IMG/VR virus record: IMGVR_UViG_3300009094_000185
Location: 1 to 42,228 of that record
DNA from: a virus
Strand: one strand, 5' to 3'
DNA: 42,228 bases
Below the pieces are notes generated by a model that had not been told where the DNA came from, ran no database searches, and saw nothing but the letters and a program-made list of their open reading frames with translations. Positions 7,901 through 17,766 of the stretch are shown one piece after another (position 1 is the first letter of the stretch; each line of letters begins with the position of its first letter). The translations under genes were made by a program, and so were the position numbers.

Positions 7901-10537
7901 AGTTGCTCTACTAGCTGCCCTTCCAAGCTCAGATATTGTCATTTCTGAAATTGTAGGTTGAGATGCAGTTTGAGTTTGGGCAGGTCGAGATTCACCCTCA
8001 CGTAGCTGTCGTAATCTCTCATAACCAGACATTCTTATCCGATGAGCTTCTGTTCTAGTATCATTATCACGCGCACTAGAAGATTCTCGCCATAGTTCAT
8101 CCATGTCTCGTTGTGCTGCTTGTACTTGTTCTCTAGTTGCAGCATTCCGAATATTTTCCTCAGCAGTTCTCAGTCTGTTAACTATAGCTCCTGGAGATCC
8201 AGGTTGAGGTGATGGACCTAATTCAGCACGTCTTATATTAATTAAATGATTCAATTCCTGTGCACGTTGCATATCAGCAGGATTACCACGATTTGCATCT
8301 AGACTAATAACATCACCAAAATGATCTACCAGAGCATTCAGTTCTTCTGCAGTTTGAGCCTCACGAATCAATCGTTCTTCGGGAGACAATTGATTCCTTC
8401 TACCTGCACGAAGTTCTGTGAGCCTAGCATTTGCTCTAGCCAACATATCTAGAGCGTGATTGTATGCTTCAGTATCTGCACTTTCACGGAATGAAGGCAA
8501 ATTATCTTCCCAGAAATCAACTATCTGTCTAGCTGTAGCAACATCGTGGGAACTATTTATCTCCTCAATATCAGCTTCCTTCAATTGCAATCGTTCTGCT
8601 CGATTTTGCGGTATGTCAAGTGGAGGTTCCATTGCAACAGATGGTAATGGTTCCTGTCTCATCACTGTTGGATCAATAGATGGACCCATCCGCCCAGATA
8701 TAGGCTGCTGAACTTCTTCCTGATTAAATCCCCGAAGAATTGCCTGAACTTCTTCTTCAGGTATTTCACGCACTCCTGATCTAGCTCTAGAAAGTAACTC
8801 ATCCAAGTATGTTCGGGCTTTAGTTCCTGCTGGACTATTTGCTACTCGTTGAAGCCCAGCACGTACTATTCGTATAGCCTGCTCTATATCCATTGATCCA
8901 ATTCTGGTACCAACTAGATTGGATCTATGCCGGAAGATAGTATTATCTCCACTCTTAGTGTAAACCTCGTATCCACCTTCCTGCATATTTTCAATGAATC
9001 CAGGTGCTTCAGCTCGTGCAGTAGGAACAGTAATATCTGCATTACCTCCAACTGTTCTCATACTAGTTCCACCAGGTCCAACTCTAGCTCCAACGGCTGG
9101 TGGTGTAACAAGTGTTGGTGCAGCGGGAGTAGGTGGTAGCATCTGAGCTAATTCACCACGTACCATTTGTAACTGACCCTCTGGACCACGTAGAGTAGGA
9201 TGAGTTACATATCCCTGATTTTTCCTCAGTTGTAGTTCCACCCTATCAGTTGGCATGTCAATTACAGGTGGTAATGCTGGCTCTGGTCCAGCAGTTTCAG
9301 GCATGGTCAAACTCAACTCTTGTGGCTGAGTCTGAGCACGCATATGCTGTTCAAATGGCGTTCCTTCTGGTCTAACAGGAGCCATTGACTCTACAGGTGG
9401 AAATTCAAATGGAGTAGGACGCAATACACCTTGACGCATTTCAGGTGCTATGTTAGCAGGATTCGTGAATTTATTGTCCTGACGCCATGTAAATCCTCTC
9501 AAATCACCCTGTTCTGTAGGCATCTCAGGGAATGTTGGCGCCGCTGGTTCAGGCGTAGGCTGCCAATTCTGCTTCAGATCATTGGCGCGCATCTTAGCTT
9601 CGAGAATTGCATTGTCTATCTGCGTAACTCTGGTTAAATCTCCCATCCTCTGTGCTTCAGTACGCTGCAAGGTCAGTTCAAATATCTGCTGCTGCGTCTG
9701 CGCATCAATAGCTGCCATTCCCTGCGCTCTAGGATCAGCAACTTCTCTAGTCGGCATTCGCGCTTCAGGTATTTGAGAACTAAAGTCTACATTCTCCATG
9801 CCCGGTAATCTAGGCTGGCGCGGGTCCATTATTCCAGCAGATGGTGGGGGAGGTGGAGCAGCTCCTCCGGGTGGTGGAGGTAATTCTCCAGTTATTTCTC
9901 TAGCAGCAGGTTTTCCTTTACCTAAGTAATGAAGAAGTGCATTAAAACCAGCTGCACCTACACCCATTCCACCTAAAGTAGCATAATCACCTTCTTCATA
10001 CGCTTTTAGAACCTTTTCAGCAGGTAATCCAGCCATTCCTGCTGCTTCACTAATACCAGCCTTTCTCTTTTCTTCTTCAGAACTCTCCCACGTCGCACCC
10101 GGTAGAGGAAATTGACCAGTGAAGATTCTAGCGCCTAAATCCGCTGTTTGCTTGAGTGGATTTGCCCATGTCGTAGTCGCTAAATTCGCAGCATCAGTAA
10201 AATCACCGTAAGCAGCCTTCTTAGCCGTTGATTGAATCTCTCCAAACAAATTTTCTAGTGGTTCAATGGCTCCTGAATAAATAGCCGGTCCAATTTTCTT
10301 CATCCAATCAGGTATGTAGTAGCCAGCTCGTAGGGCTGATGTAGTAGTGGTTGGACTAGTTACACTACCATAATCCTGCATCCAGTCTGGCGTATAGATA
10401 CCAGTCCGACCTGCCATCGCCGTGCCAATAGGCGTAGCTTCAGGAAATGGCTGATAACCAGACGGATACTGTGGAACCGCGGGTGGTTCATATGTAAACG
10501 GCTGATAACCTGTTGGATACTGAATTCCTTGAGGCAT
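4913..10537 (-). CDS. giant internal-virion / polyvalent protein (1874 aa)
   Basis: The largest gene, last in the late operon. The N terminus has two copies of QYP(T/S)GYQPF and two of Y(T/I)PDWM. A Pro-rich linker follows at ~215-235, then a long Gln/Ala/Glu-rich helical region with many Arg/Glu pairs, a beta-rich block near the middle (RYRVTYRGPDGK), and a ~400-residue C-terminal helical domain (SNRAAATFLNHLRANTA, later PATYVMAPPQVRKAYMKSA). Its size, position after tail genes and composition fit podoviral ejection proteins or the large polyvalent proteins of phages. No transglycosylase or peptidase motif was identified. It starts on a TAATG overlap with the preceding gene. Role inferred from context. 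Confidence 0.65.
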   Translation of the reverse strand: MPQGIQYPTGYQPFTYEPPAVPQYPSGYQPFPEATPIGTAMAGRTGIYTPDWMQDYGSVTSPTTTTSALRAGYYIPDWMKKIGPAIYSGAIEPLENLFGEIQSTAKKAAYGDFTDAANLATTTWANPLKQTADLGARIFTGQFPLPGATWESSEEEKRKAGISEAAGMAGLPAEKVLKAYEEGDYATLGGMGVGAAGFNALLHYLGKGKPAAREITGELPPPPGGAAPPPPPSAGIMDPRQPRLPGMENVDFSSQIPEARMPTREVADPRAQGMAAIDAQTQQQIFELTLQRTEAQRMGDLTRVTQIDNAILEAKMRANDLKQNWQPTPEPAAPTFPEMPTEQGDLRGFTWRQDNKFTNPANIAPEMRQGVLRPTPFEFPPVESMAPVRPEGTPFEQHMRAQTQPQELSLTMPETAGPEPALPPVIDMPTDRVELQLRKNQGYVTHPTLRGPEGQLQMVRGELAQMLPPTPAAPTLVTPPAVGARVGPGGTSMRTVGGNADITVPTARAEAPGFIENMQEGGYEVYTKSGDNTIFRHRSNLVGTRIGSMDIEQAIRIVRAGLQRVANSPAGTKARTYLDELLSRARSGVREIPEEEVQAILRGFNQEEVQQPISGRMGPSIDPTVMRQEPLPSVAMEPPLDIPQNRAERLQLKEADIEEINSSHDVATARQIVDFWEDNLPSFRESADTEAYNHALDMLARANARLTELRAGRRNQLSPEERLIREAQTAEELNALVDHFGDVISLDANRGNPADMQRAQELNHLINIRRAELGPSPQPGSPGAIVNRLRTAEENIRNAATREQVQAAQRDMDELWRESSSARDNDTRTEAHRIRMSGYERLRQLREGESRPAQTQTASQPTISEMTISELGRAASRATRLSDLTEIRSRLLTEFQDALDSGDYASQSHIEGILQNIERKMGGGEVQEPLNLQNKTAAESIPIVEGPQPPYKGPIQMGEEPYDRLARASYHTRQARAQMSPEQLKREKISLAQWDPTWDGWARRELHHIPNGTPGLEIVKEGYHSPTPTDYYGRYRVTYRGPDGKPVVTAIITQGADGTRKVGTLAADRFKDTYDPTTGHVTGRVNRGGLLGRAVYQVGMKLVELDAAEASGTISQHTANLIESISDKVRAGIDVNSAELANLIARLMKMKQYEGQPVRIRTPEDLAELIANMGSDAGPQPELPFEPRAARQPRTAAELETLPEQPNLDFAGGEQMPLPLESAVNRGPFDSNEYGPTSGETRGRVAKFATPTAPKNLFEATKELQRIIKGGISDNEPNMRALDAHVQKLIEAQKTESEARLASNEMKAASERVADPDEAEMLHAWAMDSLDKARRLKVEENERFGFGQIRSRKDIQKHFTPDTAPKIDPESGAIDPRMFDPREWIKLEGIRNTITNFFKRGPNKEPSTFEEILGLPTAATTIADVSMPLRQGLPTIFTPEWRSALKTMFTHGFTAERAKMVDDQIRSMDIYQKRFDETTGKWQKSFAEEAGIPLIEGTSVSASENAIASGWIETGGNLGKFSEKYRQTWGKVAKVSNRAAATFLNHLRANTAKRMFDASQKMAIEAETTGSARPGLRKQSFTPQEAAELNAYNNLPLAKAIGDFINTATGRAPLKLDIVPIPGAPALNLEKAASGLRYLLFSPRNMFSRMRMLSPATYVMAPPQVRKAYMKSALATASAWYMMTQLTKVATQALGYDATVSDDEESADFGKMRIGNTRLDLGGGFQQFYVAANRMWSGMYRSSASQQRHAYGQGFRPETQRSAMQRFMVNKLNPMTKFGYDLWDASQYNPFHVYDRTAQLFIPLAIQDTIEILKEDPNLLPVMMPPVLLGGGSQIYEKGESIAKIVPKEYDWVVTGGGLRDVVDPRNWQLFGGK

Positions 10538-11979
10538 TATCTACCTACTTCTATGTTCCAACCCTTGCGCTTGGCATCTTCAATAGCTTGATAGGTATTG
10601 GGAATAGTACCTGTTTCACCATTTACAGGATGCCTTACTCGGAGTAATGTCTTGTTCTGAATTCCTTCCTCAACTTGCTGAGGTGTTAGTCGTTGTGTGT
10701 TACTAGGCTGTTGGATTCCAGTTATATTTGGTTGAGCAGGTGGAGGTGCAGCTCCCATCGGTGGAGCAGGGCCACGAGGAATAACTGATTGATTCCCTTC
10801 ACCGGTCACAGGTATATTACCCTGCGGGAATTGCATTCCACCACCAGTAGTTGGCGGAGGAGCACTGTTAGGATATACCTTGTTAAGTAGTGCATCGTAA
10901 TCCTGCACATCCTTATCCTGCTGTGATCCAGACTTACCAAATATATTCAACGCAGCAGCAGGTTGTGGCCTCGGCTTCAATCTATATGATCCGTCATCTC
11001 CTCGTTCAATAAATCTTCCTAGTCCAGTTGGATCTCTCATCAGTATTTCTTCTAGCTGTAATTGTCTGTTAGCTCCAATTTCCTTCGCATCAGGAGGCGT
11101 AGGCTGCTTAATAGACGCTGGATTGACACCTGGAATAGCGCCTTTAACTGCAATATCCTTGGCAGTTTCCCACCAAATCTTCTCCATATCTGACATATCG
11201 CCAGTTGGAATCTTAGTGTTATATGATTCCCTAGGATTAGCAGGATTCATTGCAATCACATATGGACCTTTAGTATCAAACTTCCAATCTGGATTATCTC
11301 GCTTGAATTTCTCTGCCATAATCTTGGCATTAGCTATTTGTTCAGTTGCTTTATTGTGTCGATTAATTTCATCCTGTCTTGCTTGTGCCGTCTGTGCATT
11401 CCTGTCAATTCTCTCTTGACCCAATACATTAGTAGCCAAATTACCAGCTAATTGACGTTCGATATTGTTAGCCGCATTCTCCTGACCCGCGGCCGCGCCG
11501 AATGGACCAACTTTTTCCTTCCATGCCTGCACGTCACGCATGTAAGGTGCAAACATTACGGACTCAGCACCAGCTAATCCGCCACCTCTAGCTGGATCTC
11601 CCACACCTACCATACTTGCAGCCAAAGTGCGTCCAAATCCAGGCGTATTACGTTCAGGGAATGAATCAAGTAGTCCACGTAGCCTGTCTCTATCTACAGT
11701 TTCAGGCGTATAAGTCTTATTGACCATTTCCCACAGACGTTTGAAATAGTCATTTGGGTCAGATGGTGCAGCATCTAACTGCATAGGCTCTTGACCCATC
11801 TGACGTGGATTGATTTGACCACCAAACGGCAGATTAGGTGGCATCTGTGTAGGCATTTCATAAGATGGCTGTCTTATGGTCGGATCTTCATAGAATCCAC
11901 TTGGATATTGTTGCTGGTATGGATCACCACCACCATAATTATCGAATATATTCTGTTGACGAAGATAGTTAAGAGCCAT
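10537..11979 (-). CDS. Gln/Pro-rich probable virion protein
   Basis: 480 aa, TAATG-coupled on both sides. The N terminus is Tyr/Gln/Pro-rich and contains QQYPSGFYEDP, close to the QYPSGYQPF repeats at the N terminus of the 1874-aa neighbour. A central helical region (~150-230) is rich in Arg, Gln and Asn, and a Pro-rich linker lies at ~365-410. The composition and location between two other large virion-like proteins suggest an internal/ejection protein. No known family recognised. Confidence 0.6.
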   Translation of the reverse strand: MALNYLRQQNIFDNYGGGDPYQQQYPSGFYEDPTIRQPSYEMPTQMPPNLPFGGQINPRQMGQEPMQLDAAPSDPNDYFKRLWEMVNKTYTPETVDRDRLRGLLDSFPERNTPGFGRTLAASMVGVGDPARGGGLAGAESVMFAPYMRDVQAWKEKVGPFGAAAGQENAANNIERQLAGNLATNVLGQERIDRNAQTAQARQDEINRHNKATEQIANAKIMAEKFKRDNPDWKFDTKGPYVIAMNPANPRESYNTKIPTGDMSDMEKIWWETAKDIAVKGAIPGVNPASIKQPTPPDAKEIGANRQLQLEEILMRDPTGLGRFIERGDDGSYRLKPRPQPAAALNIFGKSGSQQDKDVQDYDALLNKVYPNSAPPPTTGGGMQFPQGNIPVTGEGNQSVIPRGPAPPMGAAPPPAQPNITGIQQPSNTQRLTPQQVEEGIQNKTLLRVRHPVNGETGTIPNTYQAIEDAKRKGWNIEVGR

Positions 11980-13082
11980 TAGCCCCTCCCCAATACTCTA
12001 TTCTGTTGAGTAGGAGTCATTGGAGTAGTTCTACCCCGATTTCTACTTGCAGCATAATCTAGCCACGGGGCTGCGGCTGCACCAACTCTACCAACAGTAT
12101 CCATAACACGTCCAGTACGGCTCATAGCTTGATCAAATTGACCTGGTTGTTGCTCGGCTGCAATAGAATGACCCATTACACCCTGACCAAAATTACCACC
12201 CTGACCAACCGCACTGAGTAATTGACTACCAAACACATTGGACATGCCCGGTGTAGTTCCATAGAGATTGGACATTCCACTTAATGCGCGGAATCTATCA
12301 TCCATGTTAGCTGCATTCGCCGCTGCTGCTCTACTGCTAGAAGCTGCACCAGCCGAAGCATTAGCCGCCTGAGCACGTGCCATAGCATCTGCATTGTATT
12401 GTTGACCTTGAAAGTCCAATCCTGTATTGAATTTACTGATATCTACGTCAGCACCCAACCTCTGACCTTCAATTCCTGCCATGCCGGTCAGGCCGAATTG
12501 TCTACCTCTATTCCTTGCTTCTGCTAATCCAGCTTCAACATTCTGTGTAGCATCAGCCGCAGCCTGACCCTGCTCCCGTGCCATCTTGGCTTGTGTAGCT
12601 ATTGCATTAGGCGAATATCCACCTTGCAATGATCTCTGTCTACCTACTTCTCTCTCCGCGTTAGCATACGCCGCTCTAATGGGTGATACACCACGAGCAC
12701 GCATATTCGCTATGTCACCAGCGGAGTATCCACCTGTATTGGCGAATTCTTGCATTCCGCCATATGAGGCGAATGGATCTGAATATCCAGCGCGACCCGG
12801 AGATACGGTGAATGCATCAAATCCACCACCTCCACCGCCACCTCCACCACCTCCAGGGTCATAATCAGCAGCATCCTGACCAGATGCAATGCCACGATAC
12901 TGATTCATGATATCGGTATAGTCACCGTAATTGGCCTCTGAGCCACGGCCATAATTATAGGCCATAGCATTAGCCATCGGTCCCTGTTGTTGCTGATACC
13001 GATTCGTCTGCTCTTGTATAGCAGTACGACTTCTACCCTTCGGGTCATCACCCTGCTGATTCTTGTTGTTGTTAGAACCCAT
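11979..13082 (-). CDS. Gly/Ala-rich probable internal virion protein
   Basis: 367 aa. The disordered N terminus (SNNNKNQQGDDPKGRSR) is followed by a run of eleven glycines at ~76-86. A long alanine-rich helical region comes next (ANAEREVGRQRSLQGGYSPN, then AEARNRGRQFGLTGMAGIEG). This architecture resembles small ejection proteins of podoviruses. The start has TGAGGAG 4 nt upstream, and it is 6 bp downstream of the GNAT-like gene. Function inferred. Confidence 0.6.
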   Translation of the reverse strand: MGSNNNKNQQGDDPKGRSRTAIQEQTNRYQQQQGPMANAMAYNYGRGSEANYGDYTDIMNQYRGIASGQDAADYDPGGGGGGGGGGGFDAFTVSPGRAGYSDPFASYGGMQEFANTGGYSAGDIANMRARGVSPIRAAYANAEREVGRQRSLQGGYSPNAIATQAKMAREQGQAAADATQNVEAGLAEARNRGRQFGLTGMAGIEGQRLGADVDISKFNTGLDFQGQQYNADAMARAQAANASAGAASSSRAAAANAANMDDRFRALSGMSNLYGTTPGMSNVFGSQLLSAVGQGGNFGQGVMGHSIAAEQQPGQFDQAMSRTGRVMDTVGRVGAAAAPWLDYAASRNRGRTTPMTPTQQNRVLGRG

Positions 13083-13088
13083 AACTCC

Positions 13089-13472
13089 TCACAAGTCGAA
13101 AATGAGTGACTGTCCTTGGGGCAATCTGAACCCGTTTTTCATCAGTCTTTTCGTGTATTTTGGATTCTGGCTCCAAACATACATCTGTTCGTAATCCGAC
13201 TTCTTACACACGAAGGTATTCGCGTCTAACATCTGGTATAATGCCCGCGCTCGAACTCTAGGATCTCTACTCATGTTCGTGACTAATACGCACTCAGCTA
13301 TGTCACGTATTCCGCCCGCCGTAATGATTCCTTGCTCATCTTCCACGACGAATGCACAGACATATTTCATGAAATCTGGCATCGTGAATTCACCTGCGAA
13401 GTGCAACGAGTGAATTCTTTCCACTTCTCTCACATCGTCAGGAGTAAGTGCGCGTATTTTATGGGAGTTCAT
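13089..13472 (-). CDS. GNAT-like acetyltransferase-fold protein
   Basis: 127 aa from ATG 13472; an upstream in-frame Met is disfavoured because it would overlap the collagen gene by 92 nt. The start used overlaps that stop by 14 nt. The pattern [20 protein letters not shown], a beta pair ([16 protein letters not shown]) and a C-terminal [12 protein letters not shown] match the GNAT fold. The classical Q/R-x-x-G-x-G/A pyrophosphate loop is weak (DPRVRARA). GNAT-like ORFs often sit next to internal virion genes in podoviruses; several may be structural rather than catalytic. Confidence 0.55.
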   Translation of the reverse strand: MNSHKIRALTPDDVREVERIHSLHFAGEFTMPDFMKYVCAFVVEDEQGIITAGGIRDIAECVLVTNMSRDPRVRARALYQMLDANTFVCKKSDYEQMYVWSQNPKYTKRLMKNGFRLPQGQSLIFDL

Positions 13473-14079
13473 AGAATCCACTAATTGTAATGACTTGACC
13501 AGATGCCATTGCAGCAGGAGTCGTGGCACCATGAAGATTTGCAGTACCATGTATCAACAACACAATACCCGCTCCAAATTGTTGTCCAGTCATACCCTGA
13601 TATGTAGGTGATCCATTCCAAATTGCAGGCATGGCGATATCACCAACAAATGAAGTAGGTAGACTATAAGTATAGAATCCACTGCCCGCTACAGTCGTAG
13701 TTCCGGGCTTAAGTGTAATAATAGAGTATACAGTCTTACCAATAACCATGTAACGTCCCGTAAGAGTACCATTACCTAATGCAAAGCCACCTCCTGACGC
13801 GGTTACTGTTGGTGTATAAGACTGCCACACTCCCTGAGACTGCCAATTAGTGTTGAAATTAGTTGCATCAATCTTTGTTAATACTTGTCCAGCAGTACCA
13901 CCAACTGGAACACCCGGACCTGTCGGACCTTGTATACCTTGTGGTCCTTGAATACCTTGAATACCTTGTGGCCCAGTAGCTCCAGTCGGACCTGTAGGAC
14001 CAGCAGGACCAACTGGACCTTCAGTAAGAGGATTCCAGATAGGAACCCAATTAGTAGTTGCTGGATCAGGAATCGCCAT
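13459..14079 (-). CDS. collagen-like tail fibre protein
   Basis: 206 aa with about 15 Gly-X-Y triplets at residues ~21-60 ([19 protein letters not shown]), which would trimerise as a collagen helix. A short [12 protein letters not shown] linker common in phage fibres follows, then a beta-rich C-terminal domain of ~125 residues ([13 protein letters not shown]) that probably forms a receptor-binding or capping head. The start forms TAATG with the preceding stop. It belongs to the fibre cluster 13.5-17.8 kb. Confidence 0.75.
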   Translation of the reverse strand: MAIPDPATTNWVPIWNPLTEGPVGPAGPTGPTGATGPQGIQGIQGPQGIQGPTGPGVPVGGTAGQVLTKIDATNFNTNWQSQGVWQSYTPTVTASGGGFALGNGTLTGRYMVIGKTVYSIITLKPGTTTVAGSGFYTYSLPTSFVGDIAMPAIWNGSPTYQGMTGQQFGAGIVLLIHGTANLHGATTPAAMASGQVITISGFYELP

Positions 14080-14438
14080 TAGTGTTTACTCTTACTTGAT
14101 GACTGTAACCAATCTAATACTTCTAATGCATTGCGTGAAGGAGTACCAGTATGCCACGGAACTTGAGCCACATAGTTGAACAGCATATCGAATTCAACCA
14201 TGCTAATCTGCAACTGTCTACTTCCTTCCTTCTTCAATTGCCTCTCTGATTCTCCATTGACCATTTTCTTGCCACATGACTTCAATTCACTAATACTTTC
14301 CAACTTTTCAAACAACCCCACTTCGGTGCGTAGCACCTGCATTCCTTTAGTCTGTTGTAATGATCCTCCGAGAACGAAGCCAACGAAACAGAACTGAAAA
14401 TGACGATCACCCATTTCATCTTCAAAGTCTAGAATCAT
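14079..14438 (-). CDS. hypothetical protein in fibre cluster
   Basis: 119 aa. The N-terminal half is hydrophobic beta-like ([18 protein letters not shown]), the middle is helical and Lys/Glu-rich ([18 protein letters not shown]), and the C-terminal segment ends SSSKSKH. It is sandwiched between two collagen-type fibre genes, suggesting a fibre chaperone or accessory subunit. No family recognised. Confidence 0.5.
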   Translation of the reverse strand: MILDFEDEMGDRHFQFCFVGFVLGGSLQQTKGMQVLRTEVGLFEKLESISELKSCGKKMVNGESERQLKKEGSRQLQISMVEFDMLFNYVAQVPWHTGTPSRNALEVLDWLQSSSKSKH

Positions 14439-14440
14439 AA

Positions 14441-16075
14441 CTAATTCTTCTGACAGAAATACACGTCAATAAATGGTGGCAGATTGGATGCCGCAGCCGA
14501 CACGCCCGTAACAGGAGGTGCCTCGCTACTTATTGGACCTGAACCTGCACCTGACCCGCTGAAATTATGTGAGTGATCTCCTCTTGAATCAGTGTCCGAG
14601 TCAATTGTTCCACTAAAGTTGTGAGTGTGACTCGCCGCATTAGTCTGAAAACTTCCACCAGCATCAGCCGTGTTCGCTGCGCCTGTAGATGCTGTTGTGC
14701 CAGCAAATGGTGCGCTCAAATGATGATTATGACTCCCAGCGTTGTTAGTAGATCCACTGACATTCACGCTGACATTGACGTTACCACCATGATTATGCGA
14801 ACCTGCCGCAAATGTGCCCGGACCATGTGAGTGTGTTGCTGCTCCACCAGTTCCACCCGGAACACCACTACGTATGAAAAGTCCATCCCAATTCACTCTA
14901 GTCCATCCAACTGGACAAGGTGACATACTAATAACAATCAATCCACTCGGAAATGATTCTAATGACTGCCACGTTGAATCACCACGTAAGAATGTGGATG
15001 CATTCGGCGTTCCGCTACCTAATCTACTTGGATTAACTAGTCCAGTCGTGATATTCGATCCATTTAGATTCGTTACATCTGCGCCATTGCCTAGCAGGAA
15101 TGGTGCAACAAATTGTCCAACTCTTGTGTATGCAAATTGGGCCTGATTAGTTCCAAAGCCATCAGTCCACGCCTCAACATAAAGATTACCATCCTGATAA
15201 TTAATCATTCTCCAGATACGTTTATTGACTGGAGCAGCAGTATCATGAAATTCTAATGCACCATAACTTCCAGAAATTCTAGTAAAAGCAGCAAGAGTCT
15301 GTGGTACAAACATGTTATCGATGTTCTTCAGTGCTACGTTAGAAGTCAATCGATTATCTGGTAGTATCCCCGTAGTGTCAGTTAGTGGTATCGTCGCAAC
15401 TACACTTGGTTCACCCGCAGTTGATCTTACATAGCCAGTTCCGAGCGCACCTAATGGACGCGCATTCGGTAGACTCGCGTGTGGTGAAACTAACCAATAT
15501 GTAGCATCTGCTACTGCTCCTCCTGCTGGTCCCGGCGGTCCTTGTGGTCCTATTGGTCCTACTATACCTTGTGGACCTGTAGGGCCAGTAGGTCCGGGTG
15601 GTCCCGGTGGACCTGTAACTGTTGCAATACCTACACCGGGCCATGTTACAGGAGGATCATTAGTCGGTTTTACACACAGATAAGCAATATTATCTGGACC
15701 AACGACTACATCTCCGTCACTGTAGAGAGGACCGGCTGCGAAATTCCCTAAATACTCTAAATCTAAATCTATCGTTCTCTTGTTGGCAACTGTATCATCG
15801 AATTTCAGTCCAAATCTTGCAAGGAACTGACGTGAATTCGGTAATATAGATGCTTCATTATCTTCAGTTAGGTATGAGGCCGCGTCACTCGCGCCGCCAC
15901 CTCCCGGTCCACCACCTATTATGGTTGTACTCGAAACAGCAGCCTGAGCACCTGATAATCGTTCAATAATTTCCTGAACGACTTGGTACAGAGAACCATC
16001 AACGTCCCTAGATTGTGCTAGAGTACTTTTTAAGTCCGCAAATTGCGGCGGCTTAGTTGAACGCTTCTGCACCAT
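14441..16075 (-). CDS. tail fibre with collagen stalk and collar-type HxH domain
   Basis: 544 aa. Residues ~145-180 are a collagen-like stalk. The C-terminal ~170 residues begin [20 protein letters not shown], the signature opening of phage tail-collar domains. They then contain five His-x-His motifs (HSH, HNH, HNHH, HTH, HSH) separated by Gly/Ser/Thr linkers, and end [15 protein letters not shown]. In T4 long and short tail fibres, HxH pairs co-ordinate metal ions along the trimer needle, so a metal-stabilised receptor needle is inferred. Likely the main receptor-binding fibre. Confidence 0.75.
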   Translation of the reverse strand: MVQKRSTKPPQFADLKSTLAQSRDVDGSLYQVVQEIIERLSGAQAAVSSTTIIGGGPGGGGASDAASYLTEDNEASILPNSRQFLARFGLKFDDTVANKRTIDLDLEYLGNFAAGPLYSDGDVVVGPDNIAYLCVKPTNDPPVTWPGVGIATVTGPPGPPGPTGPTGPQGIVGPIGPQGPPGPAGGAVADATYWLVSPHASLPNARPLGALGTGYVRSTAGEPSVVATIPLTDTTGILPDNRLTSNVALKNIDNMFVPQTLAAFTRISGSYGALEFHDTAAPVNKRIWRMINYQDGNLYVEAWTDGFGTNQAQFAYTRVGQFVAPFLLGNGADVTNLNGSNITTGLVNPSRLGSGTPNASTFLRGDSTWQSLESFPSGLIVISMSPCPVGWTRVNWDGLFIRSGVPGGTGGAATHSHGPGTFAAGSHNHGGNVNVSVNVSGSTNNAGSHNHHLSAPFAGTTASTGAANTADAGGSFQTNAASHTHNFSGTIDSDTDSRGDHSHNFSGSGAGSGPISSEAPPVTGVSAAASNLPPFIDVYFCQKN

Positions 16076-16077
16076 GA

Positions 16078-16389
16078 CTATGAACCGGGATATGACTTGT
16101 ATATTTCCTTCGTAAAGATTACAATTCGGTTAATTCTGAAGTAGTCGCCCTGATTGACAGTTTTCAGTTCAAATGATGCGCGCTGCTCAACAAAATTCAC
16201 TATGCGAGTAGGAGAATACCTGTTGCTAAGAGCCATAGGTAGAGGATCTAACGCCTTAGAGCGCATATCATCGAGTGAAAACACAGCAATTCTCAACTCT
16301 CCTGCACCCGTAAGTCGAATGCGTATCGTGGAGAAATGAGTAGTAGCCTCACCTGAACTTTGCTCTGATACCGCAGCACCTACTGGCAT
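16078..16389 (-). CDS. hypothetical small structural protein
   Basis: 103 aa, beta-rich (TIRIRLTGAGELRIAVFSLDD ... RASFELKTVNQGDYFRINRIVIF). It lies immediately after the 458-aa lectin-like gene and 2 bp before the collar fibre gene. Probable fibre adaptor or base component; inferred from position only. Confidence 0.5.
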   Translation of the reverse strand: MPVGAAVSEQSSGEATTHFSTIRIRLTGAGELRIAVFSLDDMRSKALDPLPMALSNRYSPTRIVNFVEQRASFELKTVNQGDYFRINRIVIFTKEIYKSYPGS

Positions 16390-17766
16390 TTATTCACCTA
16401 TGTATGCTGTTCTAATCGTAGGATTAGGAATTCGCAGACTTACCTGATTGTTATAAATATCGACGCGCGCTTCCTTTGGTTTATTGACCACGAACAGACC
16501 ACTCAAATCATCTTTGGGGGCAAGTGCGCGACCAGTTGGAAATCCAGTGTAGATGACATACAGCATTTGTTGAGATATACGTGATTCCTTAGTTGGCCCC
16601 TGCGGCGTTACAGGATTCCACAGAAACTCCGCACCAAATCCCCATCTATACATGTTAGTTGCTGCAATAGGTCCAGGAATAGTTAATCCTGCATTTCCTG
16701 TCTGCATGAAACTGTTATTAGCTAATGATGTATTACTTACTTCCACATTATTAGGATCCCTGTATAGTCCCCATGCCTCAGTTGCGGGTGTTCCTACATC
16801 TGCTCCAGTATTAAAGAAGCCATAATATTTAATACTACTCACCGTTGAGTCATTAGGAGGAATTGAACCTTTATCCATGAATTTAATAAAGTGAACTGCT
16901 TTATAGAATGTAGGAACAGCGGGAGTAAGCCCCGGATCTATATATGCAACTGCACTACCGGGACCAGTACCATCAGTATTGACTGGATACAGCCATGTAG
17001 GACACGGTTGGGCAGTTGCTAGATATGCAGGATCATTCCAACCACCTATCACTCCGGCTGTAATCAAATTAGGCCGGTTGATATGCTGATCCCACATATG
17101 TCCCTGTTCCCAATTAAGTGACGTATAGGGATTAGCAATGTTACCTATATCTCCTGCCGTTCTCAGAGGACTAGCCCAAATTGGTGCAGGTCCAGCTACA
17201 GGACCAATGTTAGTATCCCATCTATTTGCCTGAGCCTCAAACTGTTCCTTAGTCAGTGCATCCTGATTCCAATACTTGAAGCAGCAAACATCCGCTATGT
17301 TACTGATGGCAACTACCAAGTTATAAAATGGGTCATTAATGCTATATCCCGTTCCTGCGGCAGTTACTTGCGTTAGTGTGACCGGACGTTCCCAGGGATT
17401 CGTGCTTAATGGATCTTCTACTCCAGCATAAACTGTAACATTAGCTCCACTCTTAGCAAAACAGAATACTTGCCATCTGTTGTGCAGGACAAAGCCTATG
17501 TCTGTAGAGGGAGCAGCAAGAGTTTTATCGCGTGCAGTCAGATGCCATACAATTCCGTCATTCTGTATGATTATGTTCGACCCCCCGATACAGTTAAATC
17601 CGACTAATGTGTTCGGGACCGTGAAATACTGCTTGACCCAAATACAGAAACTCCACTTTTCCGACGCAGCAGGAGTTATACCTGGGAAAAAAATAGGCGG
17701 ATTTTCAGACCCAGTAGTCTGAAATCTTATCAATTGCACATAACCCGCGCTAGACCTAACCGACAT
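16390..17766 (-). CDS. probable virion protein with LamG/concanavalin-like N-terminal domain
   Basis: 458 aa. Residues ~25-190 resemble a LamG/concanavalin-A-like jelly roll: EKWSFCIWVKQ, a WHLTARD strand, NRWQVFCFAKSGANVTVYAG, and NIADVCCFKYWNQDALTKEQ near the end. Such domains bind glycans. The C-terminal part is beta-rich, with no catalytic motif. It overlaps the tail-hub gene by 11 nt. It may attach the fibres or recognise surface polysaccharide. Confidence 0.5.
   Translation of the reverse strand: MSVRSSAGYVQLIRFQTTGSENPPIFFPGITPAASEKWSFCIWVKQYFTVPNTLVGFNCIGGSNIIIQNDGIVWHLTARDKTLAAPSTDIGFVLHNRWQVFCFAKSGANVTVYAGVEDPLSTNPWERPVTLTQVTAAGTGYSINDPFYNLVVAISNIADVCCFKYWNQDALTKEQFEAQANRWDTNIGPVAGPAPIWASPLRTAGDIGNIANPYTSLNWEQGHMWDQHINRPNLITAGVIGGWNDPAYLATAQPCPTWLYPVNTDGTGPGSAVAYIDPGLTPAVPTFYKAVHFIKFMDKGSIPPNDSTVSSIKYYGFFNTGADVGTPATEAWGLYRDPNNVEVSNTSLANNSFMQTGNAGLTIPGPIAATNMYRWGFGAEFLWNPVTPQGPTKESRISQQMLYVIYTGFPTGRALAPKDDLSGLFVVNKPKEARVDIYNNQVSLRIPNPTIRTAYIGE

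Noticed and set aside
13456-14082. Plus-strand Cys/Thr/Ser-rich ORFs opposite collagen repeats
   Set aside because: Antisense shadows of Gly-Pro triplet codons.
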